From contig JAYYZF010000083.1 of NCBI GenBank assembly GCA_036340215.1, forward strand, positions 1-6,151: a DNA stretch of 6,151 bases, written 5' to 3'. This document shows, in pieces, positions 1 to 5,866 of this stretch. Made by a program: the position numbers and the translations under genes. Under the pieces are notes generated by a model that saw only the letters and a program-made list of their open reading frames with translations, was not told the DNA's origin and searched no databases. This DNA is from JABJPE01 sp036340215 (lineage in GTDB: Bacteria; Pseudomonadota; Gammaproteobacteria; Comchoanobacterales; Comchoanobacteraceae). Numbering within the stretch: position 1 is the first letter of the stretch; each line of letters opens with the position of its first letter.

Positions 1-274
1 GCTTTACACCACCAAAATAACTAACTTCTAAATATTCTCTACTTGGTATAACATGAGAATTTGAACACGGCCAAGTAGGAGCAAAAGTAAAACCAGTGCC
101 CTTTATATCATTAAGAGTAATAGGTTTAATCATTGGCATTACATTAATGTTTATCTGCTCAGTTAAACCTGATTTATCATTAAATCTTGCCAAGGCTTGC
201 ACTGCATTATTAGCATCCTCTTTCTGTTTCAAGCTTAATAGTTCTTTATATATTGTTTCGTAAGTTGGATTCAT
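1..274 (-). CDS. Unrecognised protein, N-terminal part (cut by left window edge)
   Basis: The open frame reads leftward from an ATG at 274-272 and stays open to the window edge, giving 91 codons; the C-terminal part is missing. The start MNPTYETIYKELLSLKQKE looks like a short charged helix. It is followed by a segment rich in I, N, V, P and T and then GFTFAPTWPCSNSHV, which reads like folded beta-rich sequence. No signal peptide, membrane helix or known motif is visible, and I do not recognise the family. An in-frame TAG at 319-317 closes the frame upstream and no other ATG lies between, so this start is favoured. The ribosome-binding site is poor (TTTAAAG about 4 bases before the ATG). The gene is divergent from the ankyrin genes and has a candidate promoter at 311-339. 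That the frame is a real gene is fairly likely from its length, codon texture and promoter placement; its function is unknown. Confidence 0.6.
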   Translation of the reverse strand, partial: MNPTYETIYKELLSLKQKEDANNAVQALARFNDKSGLTEQININVMPMIKPITLNDIKGTGFTFAPTWPCSNSHVIPSREYLEVSYFGGVK

Positions 275-310
275 TTGCTTTAAACCGATGTTAGAATGTC
301 GAAGTCTACT

Positions 311-339
311 ATGATACTAAAATAATGTTATTTACGCAA
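311..339 (-). promoter_or_regulatory. Candidate sigma-70 promoter for the leftward gene
   Basis: Read on the minus strand, TTGCGT (339-334) is followed after exactly 17 bases by TATCAT (316-311). The -10 box matches TATAAT at 5 of 6 positions and the -35 box matches TTGACA at 3 of 6. Transcription would begin near 304, leaving a leader of about 30 bases before the ATG at 274. Chance matches are common in DNA this rich in A and T, so this remains a candidate. Confidence 0.4.
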
Positions 340-370
340 TAATCCAGAGAAAATACAACTACTATACAAT
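331..370 (+). promoter_or_regulatory. Weak candidate promoter region for ankyrin gene 1
   Basis: TTTACG (331-336) and TACAAC (354-359) are spaced by 17 bases, each matching the sigma-70 consensus at 4 of 6 positions. TACAAT (365-370, 5 of 6) is a better -10 box but has no -35 partner. If TACAAT is used, transcription starts just after the TTG at 372, which would make the ATG at 420 the working start codon. The region overlaps the -35 part of the opposite promoter, so the two genes may share control. Confidence 0.22.
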
Positions 371-371
371 A

Positions 372-1721
372 TTGGCTGAATATAGTAACATTTATAAACA
401 AGTCTTTAAGTCAGTAGCAATGGTTAGAAAGAAATCTCAAGCACCAACTCATGCAGAATTCTTGCTAAATTTGGCAGGTAATGGCGAATGTTTTGATAAC
501 CAAGATGAAATTAATTGTGATCTAAATCAGCTTAATTCTGACGGTGAAAATATAATTCATATTATTTCTAAACAAAACAAAGTGGCTATATTAAAAAAAC
601 TAGCAAATAGAGACATAAATTTTGAACAAAAGAATAATGAAAAAAAAACTCCCCTAGATCTTGCAAAAGAATATAACCACCAAGAGATCGTCAAACTATT
701 AACCGCTATCATAGGGAAAAAATTTAAACATAGAAAATTTATCATTAGATGTACAGTATTTTCGCTATTATATATCGGACTATCTTCTTATCTAATATTG
801 TATAATCTAGAAAAGTTTAATCTGAATTTTACAATGATTTTGGCAGCATTAATAGTTGCTGCTGCTATTCTCGTAATTCATCTCCACCAGGAGTATAGTG
901 ATAGTAAAACTATTTCAACAGAAATTGGGGTTGAAGATAACATTGAATTAGAGAGCCCAAATAAAATTAAGAACGTGAAAAGTATTAAGAATAGTCCTAA
1001 GAGATACTCTCCGAATATTTGGGAAATAGAATCAGAAAACCTGTTAATGACTGCTATTCATTCAGAAGAAGTAGAGCATGTTGTTAACATACTGAATAAC
1101 TTAAAGGAAAATAATATAAATTTATTGGACGTTAATAGTTTTGGACGTAATGCTTTACATTTTGCCGTAGAGAGATTATCTCCTGAGATAGTTAAAGAAA
1201 TTTTAGCAAAAGAACAGATAAATATTGATAGCTTAGATGATCATCAACACAGTCCACTCCATACTTTGGCATATTATTATGATCATAGGAAAAGTGCAAA
1301 TAACAAGAATATGAATAAAGATATATCTACTATTGCAGATCTACTAATTAAAGAAGGAAGTAATGTCAATTTAGCGAATAATCAATTTTCTATTACACCG
1401 CTCCACACGGCTGCTAGTAAAAATAATATAGAAGTAGTGTCTTCATTATTACGTGGCAACGCAGATGTAAACTTAAAAGATGCGTCCGGAAATACTCCTC
1501 TTCACTATATTTGTTGTTCTAAACAAATTGAATCAGACGATTACACAGAAGTTTTGAAAAAATTACTTGATGCAGGAGCAAACCCTTACCATGAAAATGA
1601 TAAAGGTGAAAGCTCAATTGCATTGTCACGAAAAAACAATCTATTTTATCTAACCAACATAATGCTAAATTATAACAAAAACGTTACTTCAGTTAGTAGA
1701 ATTTTCCCAACTATAGAGTGA
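372..1721 (+). CDS. Ankyrin protein 1: membrane-hairpin ankyrin-repeat protein
   Basis: The protein has 449 residues from the TTG at 372. An ATG at 420 would give 433 residues and is an equally good or better start, since neither has a clear ribosome-binding site. Ankyrin-like repeats cover about 57-112 (two, the second with TPLDLAKE at 93-100). Two hydrophobic helices follow at about 123-145 and 152-171, then a polar linker (174-220) rich in K, S, N and P. A second ankyrin block of about six repeats runs from 222 to 433, with ALHFA (261-265), SPLHTLA (294-300), TPLHTAA (342-348) and TPLHYI (375-380). Basic GKKFKHRK (115-122) before helix 1 suggests that both ankyrin blocks face the cytosol. 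Ankyrin repeats bind protein partners; no enzyme domain is seen. Residues 94-170 match 486-562 of ankyrin protein 2. Partner and secretion status are unknown; a host-directed effector is possible but inferred. Confidence 0.9.
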   Translation: MAEYSNIYKQVFKSVAMVRKKSQAPTHAEFLLNLAGNGECFDNQDEINCDLNQLNSDGENIIHIISKQNKVAILKKLANRDINFEQKNNEKKTPLDLAKEYNHQEIVKLLTAIIGKKFKHRKFIIRCTVFSLLYIGLSSYLILYNLEKFNLNFTMILAALIVAAAILVIHLHQEYSDSKTISTEIGVEDNIELESPNKIKNVKSIKNSPKRYSPNIWEIESENLLMTAIHSEEVEHVVNILNNLKENNINLLDVNSFGRNALHFAVERLSPEIVKEILAKEQINIDSLDDHQHSPLHTLAYYYDHRKSANNKNMNKDISTIADLLIKEGSNVNLANNQFSITPLHTAASKNNIEVVSSLLRGNADVNLKDASGNTPLHYICCSKQIESDDYTEVLKKLLDAGANPYHENDKGESSIALSRKNNLFYLTNIMLNYNKNVTSVSRIFPTIE

Positions 1722-1781
1722 AAAATAACACTATAATCCCAAACAGATATAACTGGCAATAATGGACAAACAAATTTAAAA

Positions 1782-1810
1782 TTGTGATAATAAATTTTCA
1801 GTAGTACTAT
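1782..1810 (+). promoter_or_regulatory. Candidate sigma-70 promoter upstream of ankyrin gene 2
   Basis: TTGTGA (1782-1787) and TACTAT (1805-1810) are spaced by 17 bases, each 4 of 6 to consensus. The overlapping TATACT (1808-1813) is a better -10 box but lies 20 bases from the same -35 box. The leader would be about 80 bases and would include the small hairpin at 1823-1844. The support is weak in AT-rich DNA. Confidence 0.27.
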
Positions 1811-1822
1811 ACTTGAACACAT

Positions 1823-1844
1823 AAATAGGCGTGACTATTTTTTT
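1823..1844 (+). terminator. Small hairpin followed by seven T: weak intrinsic terminator candidate
   Basis: AAATAG (1823-1828) pairs perfectly with CTATTT (1835-1840) across a six-base loop GCGTGA, and a run of seven T (1838-1844) overlaps the 3' arm. The layout resembles a Rho-independent terminator, but the stem has a single G-C pair and would be unstable alone. It lies about 100 bases after the stop of ankyrin gene 1 and 57 bases before ankyrin gene 2. It could end the first transcript or sit in the leader of the second. Confidence 0.3.
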
Positions 1845-1891
1845 CTATAAACTGAGCAAAATAGTTTTAAGAGCATTGCAAAAAAAGAAAT

Positions 1892-1896
1892 GGAGA
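1892..1896 (+). promoter_or_regulatory. Ribosome-binding site of ankyrin gene 2
   Basis: GGAGA lies four bases before the ATG at 1901 and is the best Shine-Dalgarno match in the window. It fixes the start of ankyrin gene 2. An overlapping ATG at 1890 is in another frame and stops after seven codons. Confidence 0.75.
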
Positions 1897-1900
1897 CATC

Positions 1901-3775
1901 ATGGAAGAATTAGGAAAAAAAATAAAAGGAATTATAGAAAATGGTAAACTAGATGAACTTAATGTATTATTTTCAGATTCTGATTCAAAAGATATGATAC
2001 AGAAATTATTTATAAATACTAACAATATTGATGACCATATAGTTTACTTGGCCATTCAAAAAGGTAATTTAAAAATACTGGAAAGTATTTTCAAAAATTT
2101 TGGTGCTAATATTCTTTTTGGCGCGCAATATCTTGATGATCATAGTTATATAAGTTACGCCATAGAACTTAGCAAAAATGAAATATTAAGAAAACTTATT
2201 AATATTGGCGCTAAAGTAAACTTGCCAAATAACAATACATATAATATACCACTACACACAGCTATTTTAGCAAATAATGCAACAGCAATTGAAATTATAA
2301 TTGACGATGTTAGAAAAAACATCCAAAAATATAGTAATGGAGAGCAAAGATTCACCCATTCACAACATATAAGATATGCAAATATATCCAACGGGAACAA
2401 CGCCATACACCTTGCTGCTAGTGCAGATAATAGTAATATCCTGCAATATATTCTCAATAGCGCCGAGGACATTTCCAGTAAATTACTACAACAAATGTTA
2501 CAAAGCAAAAATGATAAAAATAAGACTCCATTAGAAATAGCTCTAGAGCTTGAAGATAACGATAATAAAGCATTAAAACTAGAACTTTTACTCTCTAAAA
2601 TAAGTAAGATTGATAATCCTAAAGCTAAAAGTAATATCTCAAACTCCTTAATCAATGACGTTGATATTCACTTTGCAGCAGCATTTTATGATGCTAGAAC
2701 TGTGGCTGCACTCTGTAGATATCCGAACTTAATAAATAAAAAAGATAAATTTGGTTATACCCCTTTACACATAGCAGTTATTCACAATAACTTTGAGTCA
2801 TGCCAAACTCTTTTAGCTAATAAAGCAGACCTCAATGTAATTTCAGCAGATTTAGGTGACTATGAAGTAGCAAGCGATAGTTTACCACCATATCTTAAAA
2901 ACAAAACATATAACTTTGGCTCACCACTTCAAATAGCTTTAAGCAGCCAAAATATAAATATAGATATAATACATTTGCTTCTTGATAACCGTATAATTAA
3001 GATCTCTACTCAATGGCATAATTCACGACGAGAAAACCTACTCCAACTAGTAGCTAAAAGTGGAAATAAACAAGTATTTGATAAACTTCTAGATCATCTA
3101 AGCAAAAGAAATATGCTTGATTTAGATGATGTTGATAAAAATATGAATACCCCTCTACTTATTGCTACTGAATATGGTAATACCGATATAGTAATTAAAT
3201 TATTAGAGCTTGGGGCTGATGTTGAACATAGAAATGCTAAAAATGAAAATGCTCTTCATATAGCAACAAAAAACAATCACAAAATATTAGTGGATTTACT
3301 CTTATCGAATATTGGCTCACATTCCTGCTCAGTACTAAACAGTGATAAACTTTCACCATTGGACTTAGCATATTTAGATAAAAAAAGTAAAGTTCTACTT
3401 AAACTACAGGAGTATTTTGGTAAAAAATTTAGGAATAAGTTATTTGCTTACCTATGTTTAGTTATTATTACCTCTACTATATTAAGTTATCTAATATTTT
3501 CACACATATTAAGTTTAATGTTAACTACCAAGAATATCTGTATTGTCACTGTATCACTTACATTAATAGCATTGTTTATAGTTCATGATCTCTGGAAATC
3601 CCATCAAAAAGGCTTAACAAGTAAAAATATAAAAAATTTGCATATACCAGAAGATAATACTGTAAGCAGTGAAGACATTACAAACAACCAAGCTATATCT
3701 AGAAATCATAGCCAAGAAAACAACGAAACTAACACCCCTGAATCATGGTCAGATATAAGTGTAGACGTAACATAG
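1901..3775 (+). CDS. Ankyrin protein 2: ankyrin-repeat protein with C-terminal membrane hairpin
   Basis: This is a 624-residue protein with a well-supported ATG start. About twelve ankyrin-like repeats run from residue 46 to 504. The clearest are at 164-197 (AIHLAAS), 284-315 (GYTPLHIAV and the ADLN ending), 414-446 (NTPLLIATEYGN and LLELGADVEHRN) and 447-480 (ALHIATKNNH). Others are degenerate, with inserts at 145-160 and 316-337. The last repeat has SPLDLA (485-490) and leads through GKKFRNK (507-513) into two hydrophobic helices at about 514-536 and 545-564. A hydrophilic tail (565-624) is rich in S, T, N and E and ends SWSDISVDVT. The positive-inside rule places both the repeats and the tail in the cytosol. 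The C-terminal module matches residues 94-170 of ankyrin protein 1. Ankyrin gene 3 follows after 55 bases and is probably co-transcribed. A protein-binding, membrane-anchored scaffold is the safe reading; export to a host is conjecture. Confidence 0.93.
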   Translation: MEELGKKIKGIIENGKLDELNVLFSDSDSKDMIQKLFINTNNIDDHIVYLAIQKGNLKILESIFKNFGANILFGAQYLDDHSYISYAIELSKNEILRKLINIGAKVNLPNNNTYNIPLHTAILANNATAIEIIIDDVRKNIQKYSNGEQRFTHSQHIRYANISNGNNAIHLAASADNSNILQYILNSAEDISSKLLQQMLQSKNDKNKTPLEIALELEDNDNKALKLELLLSKISKIDNPKAKSNISNSLINDVDIHFAAAFYDARTVAALCRYPNLINKKDKFGYTPLHIAVIHNNFESCQTLLANKADLNVISADLGDYEVASDSLPPYLKNKTYNFGSPLQIALSSQNINIDIIHLLLDNRIIKISTQWHNSRRENLLQLVAKSGNKQVFDKLLDHLSKRNMLDLDDVDKNMNTPLLIATEYGNTDIVIKLLELGADVEHRNAKNENALHIATKNNHKILVDLLLSNIGSHSCSVLNSDKLSPLDLAYLDKKSKVLLKLQEYFGKKFRNKLFAYLCLVIITSTILSYLIFSHILSLMLTTKNICIVTVSLTLIALFIVHDLWKSHQKGLTSKNIKNLHIPEDNTVSSEDITNNQAISRNHSQENNETNTPESWSDISVDVT

Positions 3776-3786
3776 AAGCTTACAAA

Positions 3787-3804
3787 TTAAAATTTTAACG
3801 TTAA
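3787..3804. repeat. Two overlapping AT-rich palindromes between ankyrin genes 2 and 3
   Basis: TTAAAATTTTAA (3787-3798) and TTAACGTTAA (3795-3804) are perfect palindromes that share four bases. They lie 11 bases after the stop of ankyrin gene 2 and 26 bases before ankyrin gene 3. They could be an operator or simply result from base composition; no T run follows that would suggest a terminator. Confidence 0.3.
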
Positions 3805-3820
3805 TGAAGAACTTTAAAAT

Positions 3821-3830
3821 AGAGTAAGGA
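3821..3830 (+). promoter_or_regulatory. Ribosome-binding region of ankyrin gene 3
   Basis: AGAG (3821-3824) lies six bases before the ATG at 3831, and AAGGA (3826-3830) directly abuts it, which is too close for normal Shine-Dalgarno pairing. An in-frame TAA at 3825-3827 rules out any earlier start, and the next in-frame ATG is 126 codons downstream, so the ATG at 3831 is secure. Confidence 0.5.
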
Positions 3831-5753
3831 ATGAAATTTTTTGAAGAAATAAACCAGATCTACAGTAATAAAAATTCAAAAAGAATCGATAAAAAAAAAG
3901 AACAAGAATCTGAATTAGTAAGAACAATCAATAAAAGTGATAAATATAAGGAAATACAAAATATCCACAATGAAACCATCTTGCTTCAAGCTATAAATAA
4001 TAAACAAAATAATGTTGTAGCTGCGATTATAAGTAAATGTGACCAACGAGATTACTATCTTAACCAGCCAAACTTTTGTGGTGATACCCCGCTTCACAAA
4101 GCTATAGAAGTAAATGACGAAAAATCCTTTCAGTTATTAATCAGTAAAGGTGCAAATATCAACGCTCAAAATGACATAGGTTACTCTGTAATTCAACAAG
4201 CCATTCTTATGAATAGATCGAAAATGACCCATGACTTACTAGAGTGTGATGCAGATATTTTTAAAACTAATTTAAACGGTGATGATGCTATATTTATTGC
4301 AGCCTCCTTGAAAAGACACATAGCTTTAGAATATATTTTTGATCTAAAAAAAAACCAAATTTCTTTTAAGAATGCCCTACCTAATGGCTCAAACTTTGCA
4401 CATATAGCTGGACTATCAAGCTTTAATATTCTGATAAAAAAAATGCAATATCAAGGAATAGAAATAGATTATCATGCTATTAATAATTACGGTGATTCAC
4501 CTCTACATGTTGCATGTAAGTCAGGGAATAAAAACCTCGTGGCATATATGCTTGATATGAGAAAAACTGAAACCATAAATTTCAGAAATAATGAAGGCTA
4601 TACACCATTACATCTTGCAGTTAAGGGCCAATATCCCGCAATTATAACTCTACTATTACAACATGGAGCTGACCAAAATAAATTAACAAATAAAAACGAA
4701 AACTTGCTTATACTTTCATGTAAGCAGGAATCAGAGTGCCTTGATACAACGATGCTATGTTGCAATTGTAACATTCAGCAGCGTGACTACATGGGTAAAA
4801 CAGCTCTTTGTTATGCAATACAGCATGGACATGCATCTATAGTAAAGTTTCTAGTTAAGCATAATGCAGATGTTACACAGTATTGCCGTATTGGTTTTCA
4901 CCATGAAGAAGATGATTACGAATGGGGATATATTCATCATACGGTTTTTTTTAGTAAAGATACCAGGTGCTTTGAAATTATTTCTGATTTAGTAAATTAC
5001 GGTAGTGATATCAATCTAATATGCAATGATATAACCCCATTAATGCTAGCAACAAAAGAAAGAAATAGTTGCAAAATTAAACATTTATTGAAGTTAGGAG
5101 CAAAAACTGAAATTAAAAACTCTACAGGAAAAACAGCATTACACTTCGCTATTGAGACAGGAAAAATAAACATAGTAAAAATACTTTTACCTCATGCCGA
5201 TCTAAACTCTAAAAATTCTGCAGGATTGACCCCATTAATGCTATCCCTAAATCAACCCCCCATAAACTCTGATGACATAACTATAGATGAAAAAGAAAAA
5301 GCAGCTATAAATTACTATCTAAATAATAAATTTTGTTTATCTAGTGTAACTTATAATTATAAATCAGAAAAATTTGGCAAATTAAAAGTGCCTATTAGTA
5401 CATCAATATTAAATGATTTAGGGATATTCAAAAATAAAAATAATAACCTCATGTACATCCAAAGCAACCACCATAGTAATAATATCACTGGTATTGTTGA
5501 AAATGGAATTTTCCTAATGTTACTAGAACATAATGTAAACGTTAACTTAAGCTGTAATAAGGGAGAAACGGCCTTACATTTGGCTGTAAGAAGAAATAAT
5601 GAAGTAGCAGTAGCACTTCTTCTCGAAGCAGATATTGATCATACTATTCTTAATACTGAAAAAAAATCAGCACGAGAGCTTGCAGAAGACCACGGATACG
5701 GAAAAATATGTGCTTTACTCAAACAAAAAGAACTTGTAAGTAAAGTAAATTAA
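3831..5753 (+). CDS. Ankyrin protein 3: soluble multi-ankyrin-repeat protein
   Basis: This 640-residue protein is built almost wholly of ankyrin-like repeats, about fifteen by eye. A charged N-terminal segment (1-45, with KRIDKKK at 17-23) comes first. Good repeats lie at 83-114 (GDTPLHKAI, LLISKGANINAQND), 220-254 (SPLHVACKSGN), 255-287 (GYTPLHLAV, LLLQHGAD), 321-350, 399-430, 431-461 (KTALHFAIETG) and 576-607 (ETALHLAVRRNN). A stretch at 474-555 breaks the pattern and has no ankyrin consensus. Residues 351-370 form an acidic and His-rich insert, and five Cys cluster at 297-313. No signal peptide or membrane helix is seen, so the protein should be cytosolic or secreted by a route without a cleaved signal. 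The C-terminus is Lys-rich (KQKELVSKVN). It follows ankyrin gene 2 by 55 bases, suggesting one transcript. It probably binds proteins; partner and secretion are unknown. Confidence 0.93.
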   Translation: MKFFEEINQIYSNKNSKRIDKKKEQESELVRTINKSDKYKEIQNIHNETILLQAINNKQNNVVAAIISKCDQRDYYLNQPNFCGDTPLHKAIEVNDEKSFQLLISKGANINAQNDIGYSVIQQAILMNRSKMTHDLLECDADIFKTNLNGDDAIFIAASLKRHIALEYIFDLKKNQISFKNALPNGSNFAHIAGLSSFNILIKKMQYQGIEIDYHAINNYGDSPLHVACKSGNKNLVAYMLDMRKTETINFRNNEGYTPLHLAVKGQYPAIITLLLQHGADQNKLTNKNENLLILSCKQESECLDTTMLCCNCNIQQRDYMGKTALCYAIQHGHASIVKFLVKHNADVTQYCRIGFHHEEDDYEWGYIHHTVFFSKDTRCFEIISDLVNYGSDINLICNDITPLMLATKERNSCKIKHLLKLGAKTEIKNSTGKTALHFAIETGKINIVKILLPHADLNSKNSAGLTPLMLSLNQPPINSDDITIDEKEKAAINYYLNNKFCLSSVTYNYKSEKFGKLKVPISTSILNDLGIFKNKNNNLMYIQSNHHSNNITGIVENGIFLMLLEHNVNVNLSCNKGETALHLAVRRNNEVAVALLLEADIDHTILNTEKKSARELAEDHGYGKICALLKQKELVSKVN

Positions 5754-5760
5754 ACTTACA
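5735..5760. repeat. Inverted repeat across the stop codon of ankyrin gene 3
   Basis: TGTAAGT (5735-5741) pairs perfectly with ACTTACA (5754-5760) around a 12-base loop that contains the TAA stop. No T run follows, so it is not a standard terminator. It might protect the 3' end of the mRNA, or be chance. Confidence 0.3.
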
Positions 5761-5810
5761 TAGGCCATAATGTGAAATTAGAAAGAAAAATATTAAGCTT
5801 ATGCAGGCGC

Positions 5811-5839
5811 TGTACATATTTAAAAAAATTTTGTATGAT
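5811..5839 (+). promoter_or_regulatory. Candidate sigma-70 promoter for the exported-protein gene
   Basis: TGTACA (5811-5816, 4 of 6 to TTGACA) and TATGAT (5834-5839, 5 of 6 to TATAAT) are spaced by exactly 17 bases, with an A/T-run spacer. Transcription would start near 5846, about 20 bases before the ATG at 5867. This would give the gene its own promoter, separate from the ankyrin genes. Confidence 0.4.
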
Positions 5840-5866
5840 GAGCTTGTCTAGATTAACGGAATACCA

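Noticed and set aside
557..745. A 62-codon minus-strand frame inside ankyrin gene 1.
   Set aside because: It is antisense to clear ankyrin coding sequence and has the biased Phe/Leu/Ser composition of a shadow frame.
1812..1838. CTTGAA at 1812-1817 resembles the -35 element of heat-shock (sigma-32) promoters.
   Set aside because: No C-rich -10 element follows at 13-17 bases; the downstream sequence is GTGACTAT.
1722..1900. The 179-base gap was checked for a tRNA or small RNA gene.
   Set aside because: No cloverleaf arms or stable stem are present; the only hairpin is the six-pair AT-rich one at 1823-1840, and open frames there are only a few codons long.
2155..2655. A 166-codon open frame on the minus strand, rich in Leu and Ser, that looks like a membrane protein.
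   Set aside because: It lies wholly opposite ankyrin protein 2, whose repeats continue without break. Leu/Ser/Ile-rich antisense frames are expected opposite Lys/Asn/Glu-rich coding DNA.
3915..4097. A 60-codon minus-strand frame inside ankyrin gene 3.
   Set aside because: It is antisense to the N-terminal ankyrin repeats, with no ribosome-binding site or motif to support it.
372..5753. The ankyrin repeats as DNA tandem repeats or recombination units.
   Set aside because: The repeats are alike in protein motif only; their DNA is diverged and I saw no long identical copies.
5801..5851. A 16-codon frame (MQALYIFKKILYDELV) just before the exported-protein gene, whose first codons resemble those of that gene.
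   Set aside because: It has no ribosome-binding site, the likeness covers only a few codons, and the candidate promoter lies inside it.
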